Virus record (IMG/VR): IMGVR_UViG_3300008050_000063 | Span: 1-49,833 of that record | DNA: 49,833 bases | From: a virus | Reading direction: 5' to 3' (one strand) | Shown: piece after piece, positions 1 through 6,343 of the stretch | Layout: each line of letters opens with the position of its first letter | Position numbering within the stretch: position 1 is the first letter of the stretch | The notes under the pieces: model-generated | The model's database searches: none | What the model was told of the DNA's origin: nothing | The model's input: the letters and a program-made list of their open reading frames with translations, nothing else | Program-made: the position numbers and the translations under genes

Positions 1-786
1 GGATGTCCTGCGTCTGAGCAAGGTTTACCTATTCTTAAAATTTTGTCGTTAATTTGCAATCAATCAATCTCAGAAATTAAATTAGAATATCTTAAATCTT
101 TCGGCAAAACAACAAAGAAGATAAGACCTAAAGAAAAAATAAAAGAATTACCAAAACAGAAAGTTGAACTTTTAGATTCATGGATTCCTATTGATGACAA
201 AATCCAGAAATATATTGACTTTCGACAAGTTTTAGATGCTCCACATGCCCCAAAAAATTGGACATTTTATTACGATAAAAGAAAAAAACGATTAGTTATT
301 CCTTGGTCATTTAAGGGAAAATTAAAATCATATCAATTGAGAGCTATATATAAAAATCAGGATCCAAAATATTTATTCCCGTTTAATGTAGACAAACCTG
401 TGTTTGGTATTGAAAATATTGATGAAAGTTTTCCATATATATTTGGGTTGGAAGGCGCATTTGACTCTGTATGGGTTAAAAACGGTGTAGCAGTAGGTGG
501 TTTAACTCCTACAGAAAATCAATTAAATATTATAAATTCTAAGTTATGTGAATATGTGTATATGTTTGATAACCAATGGACAGACAAAACGTCAATGGAA
601 AAATCCTGTAGACTTGCTAAAAAAGATGTGAATGCAAAAATTTTTATTTGGCCTAGAGATATTCAAGAAAAAGATGTGAATGAATATGTGATCAAACATA
701 AACAAAATCCTTTCAATGAAAAAAACTTCCTAAAAAAACACATTTATAGTGGTGTTAAAGCACTTCTGCTTCTTAAATCCATATAA
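1..786 (+). CDS. DNA primase, C-terminal part (gp61-like), truncated by window start
   Basis: The reading frame is open from base 1, so the gene begins upstream; a TTG at 43 is not a credible start. Seen: a TOPRIM-like core with GLEGAFDSVWVKNGVAVGG (conserved Glu, then hydrophobic strand and Gly), followed by MFDNQWTDKTS (Asp-rich metal-binding strand) and a KDVNEYV segment typical of phage/DnaG primases. Known: TOPRIM primases make RNA primers for lagging-strand synthesis, and T4 gp61 works with the gp41 helicase. The N-terminal zinc-binding domain must lie outside the window. It is followed after 31 bases by the histone-like gene, with a late promoter overlapping its own 3' end. Family call fairly sure; the gp61 equivalence is inferred. 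Confidence 0.75.
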   Translation, partial: GCPASEQGLPILKILSLICNQSISEIKLEYLKSFGKTTKKIRPKEKIKELPKQKVELLDSWIPIDDKIQKYIDFRQVLDAPHAPKNWTFYYDKRKKRLVIPWSFKGKLKSYQLRAIYKNQDPKYLFPFNVDKPVFGIENIDESFPYIFGLEGAFDSVWVKNGVAVGGLTPTENQLNIINSKLCEYVYMFDNQWTDKTSMEKSCRLAKKDVNAKIFIWPRDIQEKDVNEYVIKHKQNPFNEKNFLKKHIYSGVKALLLLKSI

Positions 787-816
787 ATATTTCTAACAAC
801 AAAAAGGAAATTTAAG
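772..816 (+). promoter_or_regulatory. Hairpin with late promoter in loop and SD in 3' arm (weaker example)
   Basis: Arm 772-780 (CTTAAATCC) pairs with 806-816 (GGAAATTTAAG): 7 bp, a 2-nt bulge, then 2 bp. The SD (AAGGAA, about 804-809) is in the right arm and TATAAATA in the loop. Transcripts started at the loop promoter (about 795) would lack the left arm and leave the SD free. The same layout is far stronger at 1928-1989. Confidence 0.4.
782..789 (+). promoter_or_regulatory. Late promoter TATAAATA upstream of the histone-like gene
   Basis: Exact match to the T4 late -10 box, overlapping the stop codon of the primase gene. Start codon 818 is 29 bases downstream. The box lies in the loop of an imperfect hairpin (772-780 with 806-816). 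Confidence 0.65.
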
Positions 817-817
817 T

Positions 818-1009
818 ATGGGTAATGAAAATTTAAGCCAAGTATTGTATGAAAAAATGACTGAGTTATGGGTAGATTTTGTAATCAATCATGAAAAAGC
901 TGCTGGTGGAAATAAAGCTGCTGGTGGAAGAGCACGTAAAGCAATCGGTGATATCAAAAAAATGGTAACCGAGTATCGTAAAGAAAGTATTACTGAAGGT
1001 AAGAAATAA
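818..1009 (+). CDS. Histone H1-like (Hc1-type) small basic protein
   Basis: 63 aa, start ATG with SD AAAAAGGA. Residues about 30-60 carry GNKAAGGRARKAIGDIKK and EYRKESI, closely resembling the core of chlamydial Hc1 and Bacteroidota histone H1-like proteins (GNKAA.RVRK...L..... RKES). Known: these lysine-rich helical proteins bind and condense DNA. Inferred: the phage version coats or compacts DNA, or remodels the host nucleoid; the late promoter just upstream favours a role during DNA packaging or in the virion. Much shorter than Hc1 because the repetitive C-terminal tail is absent. The family resemblance is clear by eye but was not scored. Confidence 0.6.
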   Translation: MGNENLSQVLYEKMTELWVDFVINHEKAAGGNKAAGGRARKAIGDIKKMVTEYRKESITEGKK

Positions 1010-1021
1010 GGTTAAAAAAAT

Positions 1022-1222
1022 ATGAATGCAAGAGAATATAAAGAATTAGATTGCCAAGCATTCGTCGACCAACACGGTACAAAATTTGTAAAGGGCCCCT
1101 TCGATGTCGAAGGGGTTGTTTACGATTACAAATTGATTGACAAGAATGGCGAAGATTATTGCACTGCCAAACAAATAGAAGATTGGTACTGTGATGTTGT
1201 TAAAAAGGAATTTAACAAATGA
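1022..1222 (+). CDS. Hypothetical acidic protein, 66 aa
   Basis: Start ATG 12 bases after the previous stop, SD AAGG. The predicted fold is mixed alpha/beta, with a hairpin-encoding stretch (GPFDVEGVVYDYKLID). No family recognised. The coding DNA holds a 9-bp perfect inverted repeat at 1096-1115, unusually GC-rich for this genome. Its stop overlaps the next start (ATGA), so the two are translationally coupled. Likely co-transcribed with the histone-like gene from the 782-789 promoter. Confidence 0.6.
   Translation: MNAREYKELDCQAFVDQHGTKFVKGPFDVEGVVYDYKLIDKNGEDYCTAKQIEDWYCDVVKKEFNK
1096..1115 (+). repeat. GC-rich perfect hairpin inside the 66-aa gene
   Basis: CCCCTTCGA (1096-1104) and TCGAAGGGG (1107-1115) pair perfectly; with the inner bases open this is an 8-bp stem with an ATGT loop. 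It is followed by TTGTTT, a poor U-tract. It could attenuate transcription, or simply reflect codon choice for PFDVEG. Confidence 0.5.
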
Positions 1223-1401
1223 AAAAAATAATTTATATAGCAGAAACAAAAGAATTTTTGGTGGATGGTCAAGTAGTTAAAACAGAAACATTGTCAGAAT
1301 GTGAATTACAAAAACTTATGCAACAAGCGGAAAAACAATCAATGCTTCTTGGTACGAACACTACCGCTTCCAATCCAGTAGACGAACAGCTTTTAGTATA
1401 A
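1219..1401 (+). CDS. Hypothetical protein, 60 aa
   Basis: Overlaps the preceding stop by ATGA, which suggests translational coupling. Short beta strands at the N-terminus (KKIIYIAETKEFLVDGQVV), then a Glu/Gln-rich helix and a Thr/Asn/Pro-rich tail. No family recognised. Its 3' end overlaps the late promoter at 1397-1404. Confidence 0.55.
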   Translation: MKKIIYIAETKEFLVDGQVVKTETLSECELQKLMQQAEKQSMLLGTNTTASNPVDEQLLV

Positions 1402-1404
1402 ATA
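1397..1404 (+). promoter_or_regulatory. Late promoter TATAAATA upstream of zinc-ribbon gene
   Basis: Exact T4-type late -10 box across the stop codon of the 60-aa gene, 27 bases before the start at 1431. A weak 6-bp hairpin (CTTTTA 1390-1395 with TAAAAG 1415-1420) brackets it and partly covers the SD (AAAAGGA). Confidence 0.65.
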
Positions 1405-1430
1405 ATATAAAGTTTAAAAGGAATTATTCA

Positions 1431-1718
1431 ATGAACAAATTTAAAAATTTATGTGAAGTTATACTGTCGAAAGGTGTTTTAAATGCTTATATGAGAGGTG
1501 GAAAATTAAAAGGGACTTGCCCTAAATGCGGTACAATGGTGCCTAAATATCCTGGCAGATATGGTAAATGTCCATATTGTTACACTCGTTTCTTAAATAA
1601 TCCTGACCCAGTTAAAAATCAGGAAGGTGGAGAAATTGCTGTAGTTCCTGATGATGCGGTTGATGCAACTGATGAAGATCCTGAAGAAACAATGAAAAAA
1701 CGTACATCAGGTGAATAA
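1431..1718 (+). CDS. Zinc-ribbon protein, 95 aa
   Basis: Four cysteines in two CxxC knuckles, C30-P-K-C33 and C47-P-Y-C50, form a classical zinc ribbon; the C-terminal third is strongly acidic. SD AAAAGGA. The N-terminus (KFKNLCEV) resembles that of the 85-aa protein at 15609 (KFNKLCEE) and contains an L-x-E tripeptide, the T4 prohead-protease consensus. Inference: a late, possibly virion-associated protein. The next gene starts directly after its stop and is also Cys-rich. Confidence 0.65.
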   Translation: MNKFKNLCEVILSKGVLNAYMRGGKLKGTCPKCGTMVPKYPGRYGKCPYCYTRFLNNPDPVKNQEGGEIAVVPDDAVDATDEDPEETMKKRTSGE

Positions 1719-1916
1719 ATGAATAAGAAGTGCTGCAAAAATTGCTCTCATTTTCAAGAAAGAACATCTTTCTGTCGTTTAACACCTCCTTCCCCTGTAG
1801 TTGTATACGAAGAAGAAGATAAAAACACCGTCTCAAAAATTAAAAGTATGTGGGCAGTAATTCATAAACCTGAGTTAGATTACTGTAGTCAATTTGACAA
1901 TATTAATTTAATTTAG
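1719..1916 (+). CDS. Small Cys-rich putative zinc-binding protein, 65 aa
   Basis: Begins immediately after the preceding stop (TAA-ATG). CCKNCSHF and SFC at residues 5-19 plus a distal DYC resemble the small CxxC..C proteins common in phages, though no named family is certain. Probably binds zinc; function unknown. Co-transcribed with the zinc-ribbon gene. The 3' side leads into a 17-bp inverted repeat. Confidence 0.6.
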   Translation: MNKKCCKNCSHFQERTSFCRLTPPSPVVVYEEEDKNTVSKIKSMWAVIHKPELDYCSQFDNINLI

Positions 1917-1927
1917 AAACCTGGTTT

Positions 1928-1989
1928 AAAAATCCTCTTTTGTTTAGTATATTTTGATTATAAATGTATTTTAACAAAAGAGGATTTTT
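1928..1989 (+). promoter_or_regulatory. RNA on/off switch: 17-bp hairpin enclosing a late promoter and trapping the SD
   Basis: AAAAATCCTCTTTTGTT (1928-1944) and AACAAAAGAGGATTTTT (1973-1989) are perfect complements over 17 bp around a 28-nt loop. The only SD for the gene at 1995 (AGAGGA, 1979-1984) is inside the right arm. A late-type box TATAAATG (1959-1966) is in the loop, so its transcript should start near 1972, at the foot of the right arm, and cannot form the hairpin. Read-through transcripts can. This is the known design of T4 genes e, soc, 49 and I-TevI. The stem plus TTTTT might also terminate upstream transcription. Confidence 0.75.
1959..1966 (+). promoter_or_regulatory. Late-type promoter TATAAATG in hairpin loop
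   Basis: One base from TATAAATA; its position exactly before the right hairpin arm supports a real promoter. Drives the 207-aa gene at 1995. Confidence 0.5.
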
Positions 1990-1994
1990 GCATT

Positions 1995-2618
1995 ATGGCT
2001 AAAAAAATTAGTTTGATAGGTTTTGTAAAAGCAAAACACAAAAGCGTTAAATTTAATGCTAACAAAGAACAACTACGCCCTGAAGATTTCATCAAATTTT
2101 ATTATGGTGTATCTGCTGACAAACCCATTATTGGAAAAGTAACGAAAGTTTTATCAAAAGGTGTTGAAGTTTACACAGACTATGGATGGATGAATGTTCT
2201 TTGGGAAAGAATTGATAGAGTTTTTAAAGTTAAAACTTCCGGTAAATTAAAAGAAACTAAATTGTTAAGTGTTGACGGTTCTTCACCATTACCACTTATT
2301 GATGCTGCAATAGATAGAATTATTGTTCAAGTCAAAAATGAAAATATTCCAATCAAACTCAAAGATAAAAGACTCAATAAAACAACATCTTATAGCAGAC
2401 ATCTAGAGCTAAAAGGTAAATCAGGTGTGATAACTATTGAGGTACAGACAAAAGATGACTCAGAGGCACTTATAAAAGGTCTGAAGCGGAAAGCTGTTAT
2501 TAAACTAAACAACAAAGGTAAAATATCTTCTTCAATTATCAAAAAGGTTGTTGAAGGTGCAAAAAAATTAATAAAACCTGCAAAAAAAGGCTCACCGTTA
2601 AATATAACTAGTCTTTAA
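1995..2618 (+). CDS. Hypothetical basic protein, 207 aa
   Basis: No family recognised. Residues about 28-75 look like a small beta barrel (PIIGKVTKVLSKGVEVYTDYGW), which is a plausible SH3/KOW-like nucleic-acid-binding fold. The rest is Lys-rich, ending in a basic helix (KKVVEGAKKLIKPAKKG). This suggests contact with nucleic acid, by inference only. Expression appears controlled by the hairpin switch just upstream, so the product is probably wanted only late in infection. Confidence 0.6.
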   Translation: MAKKISLIGFVKAKHKSVKFNANKEQLRPEDFIKFYYGVSADKPIIGKVTKVLSKGVEVYTDYGWMNVLWERIDRVFKVKTSGKLKETKLLSVDGSSPLPLIDAAIDRIIVQVKNENIPIKLKDKRLNKTTSYSRHLELKGKSGVITIEVQTKDDSEALIKGLKRKAVIKLNNKGKISSSIIKKVVEGAKKLIKPAKKGSPLNITSL

Positions 2619-2651
2619 TAGTATAATAAATCAAAAAGGAGAAAAAAAAAA

Positions 2652-3212
2652 ATGCCGAATGATAATATCGAAACAATTTTAAAAGTAGGCCAGATTATTA
2701 AATTAGGTAATCTGTATGGGAAAGTAATAAAAAACACAACAAATACAAATACAAAATCAAAGTTGAAGCGCTTTGGATTTCACTGTAGTAAGGGAATGCT
2801 GGTAGTAAGCTATTTTGCCCAGGAGCAAATACCCCCTACTGGTGAAACATATTATAGTAAGTACTCAGGATGGGACTTTCTTGATGACAATCGTAAGTTT
2901 TATGACAATAAATCTACTTTTGAGAAGATTACAAAAATATGGGATTGTCATCCCTGTTGTTTTGGTGTTGTGGATTTTGGGTATATCCCATCACTTGAAG
3001 AACTTGAATTAGGGGAAACAGATACAAGAGAATATTTTGAATTTGTATGGGAAAAAGAAAACACTGTTAAAGTAACAATCGATGATGAAAAATTTGAAGT
3101 TAATGATGAAAAAGCAGAAGAGATTTTAGAAATTTTGTACGCGGACCAGGAAAGTTATGGATTTACTCCTAATGTTTCTGCTGATACATATGATACAACA
3201 GGTTGGTGGTAA
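2652..3212 (+). CDS. Hypothetical acidic protein, 186 aa
   Basis: Start ATG after a purine-rich SD (AAAAAGGAGAAA). Beta-rich N-terminus (KVGQIIKLGNLYGKVIKN), a central CHPCCFG cysteine cluster (about residues 98-104), and an acidic C-terminus ending in TTGWW. No family recognised. It sits 3 bases before the exonuclease gene and is likely cotranscribed with it. Confidence 0.65.
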   Translation: MPNDNIETILKVGQIIKLGNLYGKVIKNTTNTNTKSKLKRFGFHCSKGMLVVSYFAQEQIPPTGETYYSKYSGWDFLDDNRKFYDNKSTFEKITKIWDCHPCCFGVVDFGYIPSLEELELGETDTREYFEFVWEKENTVKVTIDDEKFEVNDEKAEEILEILYADQESYGFTPNVSADTYDTTGWW

Positions 3213-3215
3213 AAA

Positions 3216-4088
3216 ATGATATTAGTAGATACTTCATATCTTGTTTATTTTCATGGATTTGGTGTTTGGGAGTGGTATAAAAGAGAATTTGGTACCAAGC
3301 ATATTCCTGATGATGGGTCTTTTGACCCAATGTCAGATCCTGAATTTAAAGCAATGTACAAAAAAAGATTTCTAACAAAAATTTACAACGCTGTGCAAAA
3401 CGACGTTGTATTTTTTGATAGAGGCGAGTTGGTTTTCTGTCTTGATTGTTCAAAAAAGAAAATCTGGAGAAATGATATTTTTCCTGAATATAAAATCAAA
3501 AGAAAAGCAGGCAAGAAAAGAAAATTTTCTTGGAATAATATTTTCAATTACACAATAAACAATATTATACCAGAATATCAAGAAAAATATGGGTGCAGAG
3601 TATTCTCAAATCCTGTAGCAGAAGGTGATGATATTATTGCTGTTTTAGCAAACCATGTTTATGATCACAATATTTGTAAAGATACTATCATCATTACATC
3701 TGATGGAGATATTACACAACTTTCTGATAAAGCAACTATAATAACTCTCAAAGGTGAAAAGAAAACTTACCAATCAGTAATGGATAAAAAGAAATTCAAA
3801 GAACAAATTGAATGGACACCAGAACTTTTTCTTATACACAAATCAATAATGGGTGATTCTTCTGATGAAATTCCTCCAATAATTCCTGGAGTGGGGCCTA
3901 AGAGGGCACTAAAGTATATAAATAATATTGAACTGTTGGAAAAGTTATTTGTTGAAAACACAGATGCTAAAACTAAATTTGCTATGAACACTCAGCTCAT
4001 AGATTTCAAATTTATACCGACAGAAATAAGTGAAGATGTTTTGTCGCAATTTAATGCGACAGTAGAAGATAAATTAACAAATCTTTGA
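3216..4088 (+). CDS. rnh: FEN-family 5'-3' exonuclease / RNase H (T4 Rnh-like)
   Basis: 290 aa versus 305 in T4 Rnh. Acidic metal ligands fall in the FEN pattern: MILVDTS (D5), FCLDCS, AEGDDIIAVL, ITSDGDITQL, and MGDSSDEIPPIIPGVGPKRA, the last being the helix-hairpin-helix-like C-terminal DNA-binding motif. Known: removes RNA primers and adjoining DNA from lagging-strand fragments. Its place near primase and a RuvC-like resolvase fits a replication/repair group. A TATAAATA string at 3917-3924 lies in the coding sequence and is probably chance. The symbol is by homology. Confidence 0.88.
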   Translation: MILVDTSYLVYFHGFGVWEWYKREFGTKHIPDDGSFDPMSDPEFKAMYKKRFLTKIYNAVQNDVVFFDRGELVFCLDCSKKKIWRNDIFPEYKIKRKAGKKRKFSWNNIFNYTINNIIPEYQEKYGCRVFSNPVAEGDDIIAVLANHVYDHNICKDTIIITSDGDITQLSDKATIITLKGEKKTYQSVMDKKKFKEQIEWTPELFLIHKSIMGDSSDEIPPIIPGVGPKRALKYINNIELLEKLFVENTDAKTKFAMNTQLIDFKFIPTEISEDVLSQFNATVEDKLTNL

Positions 4089-4099
4089 GGTACTTATAA

Positions 4100-4201
4100 A
4101 TGTTATTTTTGATCTGTATTGCTATAGGATGTTCTCTAGGATTTTTCAGTTTTAATATAATGTTATTGATTATGTTTTTATTTATCTTATTTCACGAGTA
4201 A
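4100..4201 (+). CDS. Small hydrophobic membrane peptide, 33 aa
   Basis: ATG at 4100 with SD TGAGG (4086-4090) that overlaps the stop codon of the exonuclease gene; stop TAA at 4199. The peptide is almost entirely hydrophobic (LFLICIAIGCSLGFF, then NIMLLIMFLFILF) and ends in HE, enough for one or two membrane passes. No family can be named; a small membrane peptide of this kind could be holin-like or bind a host membrane protein. It fills a gap that would otherwise be empty, and the next gene starts 11 bases later. Confidence 0.5.
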   Translation: MLFLICIAIGCSLGFFSFNIMLLIMFLFILFHE

Positions 4202-4212
4202 CAAAGGAATAT

Positions 4213-4713
4213 ATGGCACATAAATTTTACATCGGATTAGATAATGGGGTAAGTGGAGCGATAGGAATTGTCTCTGACGAACCTGGATTTTTACCAGCGT
4301 TATTCCAAACACCCACATTTTCACAACAAAATTATACAAAGAAAAAAGGTAATATCACAAGAATTAATATTCAAGAGTTAGAATCTCTTCTTGAACCATA
4401 CAAAGAGGATAGCTTTATATTGATTGAGCGTCCTCTTGTTAATCCGGGTAGATTTAAAGCAACTATATCAGCTGTTCGAGCACTTGAAGCAACTCTGATT
4501 GTTATTGAGAAATTAGGCATTCCATTTGAATACGCAGACAGTAAAAAATGGCAAACTGCTTTATTAGGCACAGGATTTAAAGGAAAAGAATTAAAAGTCG
4601 CTTCCGCAAATATAAGTAATCGTTTATTCCCTCATCTTAAAGATGTTATTACCAAACAGAAAGATGGGGATGCAATTTTAATGGCAGAATATGCTAGGAG
4701 ACAAAACTTTTGA
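4213..4713 (+). CDS. RuvC-like Holliday-junction resolvase
   Basis: 166 aa with RNase H-fold catalytic acids in the RuvC order: FYIGLDNGVSG (D10), FILIERP (E72), and KDGDAILMAEYA (D151, D153). The Lys-rich segment before the last helix and the length match RuvC/poxvirus A22-like resolvases. Known: cuts four-way junctions. In T4 this job is done by the unrelated endonuclease VII (gp49), so here it may resolve recombination intermediates before packaging. SD AAAGGAAT at 4202. Overlaps the next gene's TTG start. Confidence 0.85.
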   Translation: MAHKFYIGLDNGVSGAIGIVSDEPGFLPALFQTPTFSQQNYTKKKGNITRINIQELESLLEPYKEDSFILIERPLVNPGRFKATISAVRALEATLIVIEKLGIPFEYADSKKWQTALLGTGFKGKELKVASANISNRLFPHLKDVITKQKDGDAILMAEYARRQNF

Positions 4714-5273
4714 AGAATATAGTACTGATTAATTATATTGATTTAGTTGGACAAGCATTATTGAATTTTTTAAATGGGAGTGATGTCCCTGAAAATGCTA
4801 AAGGAAAGTATTTCATAAATTTAAGTTCAAGTAATAAAAAACAACTTCAGTTCTATATGAACTCAATGTTGAAAAACAATTTATTTTTTGGGAAAAAAAC
4901 AATTATCATACATACATGTGATGTAGAAAATAATTGGAGAAATTCCTTAGGTGATTCCTGGAAATCTGTCAAATATAAAATAACAGATGACTCTGTATGG
5001 CTTGAACCTTCTGCAATGAATTGTTTTTTTGATAAAGAATTTAAGAGGATTGAAAAAGAGTTTAAGAAATGTTCATTCATTTCAACCCACGAAATAGATA
5101 GTTTTGATTTAAAATTTTATCTCAAACGTATTCTAGGTGTTGATTGTTTTAATGAAAAAGGGTACAATATAATTGAAGATGGAAATATTGTCTATGAAAG
5201 AAATAATTATTTCCCAGATTTTATATTGAATGATATAGAAGCAAAGTTACGTCACAACAACATAATAATATAG
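4710..5273 (+). CDS. Hypothetical protein, 187 aa, TTG start
   Basis: TTG at 4710 overlaps the resolvase stop (TTGA) and is preceded at the right distance by TAGGAGA (about 4694-4700), so the non-AUG start is well supported. Residues 1-110 look alpha/beta: IVLINYIDLVGQALLNFL, a phosphate-loop-free Rossmann-like start. KTIIIHTCDVENNWRNSLG and an acidic linker follow. No recognised domain. Genetically coupled to the resolvase, suggesting a linked role. Confidence 0.6.
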   Translation: MKNIVLINYIDLVGQALLNFLNGSDVPENAKGKYFINLSSSNKKQLQFYMNSMLKNNLFFGKKTIIIHTCDVENNWRNSLGDSWKSVKYKITDDSVWLEPSAMNCFFDKEFKRIEKEFKKCSFISTHEIDSFDLKFYLKRILGVDCFNEKGYNIIEDGNIVYERNNYFPDFILNDIEAKLRHNNIII

Positions 5274-5285
5274 GAGATTGAAAAA

Positions 5286-5759
5286 ATGTTTTTCAACAAC
5301 ACACTAATCGAAGTTAGTCACAGAGAAAAAGGATTCATGACAGCAAGTGCTGCAGAAATCGGAAAGGAGATGCACAATTTTCAAGCATTGTCTGTTTATC
5401 CGAAGATTGAACAAACCGGAAAGTATAGAGTAATTGTACCAAAGTTCAGTTATGTACCTTTTAGATCAGTTGACGTATTTTACGATTCGCAACAAGTAAT
5501 TGAATTAAGATATAGAGACAATTACTACGAAAAAGATGTCACACTTTTAGTCGATCCATACAACAAAGTCTACACTACAAATAAAGGATATATTTCAGCA
5601 GGTAATTTAGGTGCTACTGATGTTCTTTTAAGCAGTGAAGGTAGAGTCGCCAAAATCATATCAAAGGAAAGATTAAATGTTTATGGAGATTTTTCTAAAA
5701 TGGAGTTGAAATATGGGAATAATATCATGGCTAACGGGATTGTTGTCATACCGAAATAA
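5286..5759 (+). CDS. Hypothetical beta-rich protein, 157 aa
   Basis: ATG with SD ATAGGAGA. The chain is dominated by short beta strands (KYRVIVPKFSYVPF, VIELRYRDNYYEKDVTLLV) ending in GIVVIPK; no transmembrane segment or known motif. The sandwich-like pattern would suit a small virion or baseplate part, but this is inference. Tightly linked to the following gene (10 bases). Confidence 0.6.
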   Translation: MFFNNTLIEVSHREKGFMTASAAEIGKEMHNFQALSVYPKIEQTGKYRVIVPKFSYVPFRSVDVFYDSQQVIELRYRDNYYEKDVTLLVDPYNKVYTTNKGYISAGNLGATDVLLSSEGRVAKIISKERLNVYGDFSKMELKYGNNIMANGIVVIPK

Positions 5760-5769
5760 GGAAAAAAAA

Positions 5770-6285
5770 ATGGATTTTACAATATTATACGACGATAAAG
5801 GACCATCATTTACTTCTGGTTCCAATATACAAGAAATTTTCACAAGATTAGAATCTGCAGGAGAAGATTATGTTGAAGTAGTTCCTGGACATAAAAAAAT
5901 ACCATCGAACGCAGTTAAAAAATTTAATAGTGACCCTATGGCTGTGTTGTTGTCTCAAATACCAGACGACAAACCTGCACAAGCACCTATTACAATTCCA
6001 CATAAATCAGATAATGGTGCGCCTGCTGCAATAAAAGGTACAAACCCTTTCCCTGATAAAAAATGGGTACCGCCAGTCCAAGAAGAAAAAATTAAGACAA
6101 AATATTTTGAAGAAGATGGTATAAGTTTTAAATTGGTGGGAGATGTTCTATATAAGAAGAAATGGGTTGAAAATAAAGACGCAAGACTTATTAATAGAAA
6201 ATCTGGTAAGAGTTATTCTGGTGATAATTATATTGTCCAAACACAAAATTGGAAAGTTGTTTCAGGGGTTCCTGAAACAACTTAG
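5770..6285 (+). CDS. Hypothetical protein, 171 aa
   Basis: I chose ATG 5770 (MDFTILYDD) because it has the SD AAGGAAA and avoids overlap with the upstream gene; the frame is open to an ATG at 5713. The N-terminal half is a possible DNA/protein-binding segment (FTRLESAGEDYVEVVPGHKK). A Pro/Ala-rich linker follows, then a C-terminal basic module with GKSYSGDNYIVQTQNWKVV. No family recognised. Its last codons form a 12-bp hairpin, 6255-6282, that closes the transcription unit. Confidence 0.6.
   Translation: MDFTILYDDKGPSFTSGSNIQEIFTRLESAGEDYVEVVPGHKKIPSNAVKKFNSDPMAVLLSQIPDDKPAQAPITIPHKSDNGAPAAIKGTNPFPDKKWVPPVQEEKIKTKYFEEDGISFKLVGDVLYKKKWVENKDARLINRKSGKSYSGDNYIVQTQNWKVVSGVPETT
6255..6282 (+). 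terminator. 12-bp hairpin at the end of the left gene block
   Basis: AGTTGTTTCAGG (6255-6266) pairs perfectly with CCTGAAACAACT (6271-6282) around a GGTT loop, immediately before the TAG stop. No U-tract follows, so it is either a weak terminator or an mRNA 3'-end stabiliser. It separates the left block from the late fibre block. Confidence 0.5.
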
Positions 6286-6316
6286 TAAAAACTGCATAGT
6301 TAGTCTATTCTATTCC

Positions 6317-6324
6317 TATAAATA
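6317..6324 (+). promoter_or_regulatory. Late promoter TATAAATA for the fibre block
   Basis: Exact late box 20 bases before the ATG at 6344, with SD AAAGGA between. No other late box was seen on the + strand until 15866, so it may drive the whole adhesin block. Confidence 0.75.
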
Positions 6325-6343
6325 TTAAAAAAAGGATATTAAA

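Noticed and set aside
43-786. TTG 43 as the start of the primase gene
   Set aside because: The frame is open to base 1 and primases need an N-terminal zinc domain; the gene begins before the window.
3917-3924. TATAAATA inside the exonuclease gene
   Set aside because: Encodes YINN in a conserved region and is far from the next start; probably chance.
4095-4102. TATAAATG before the resolvase gene as a late promoter
   Set aside because: It overlaps the start codon of the 33-aa peptide gene and has no supporting hairpin; left out.
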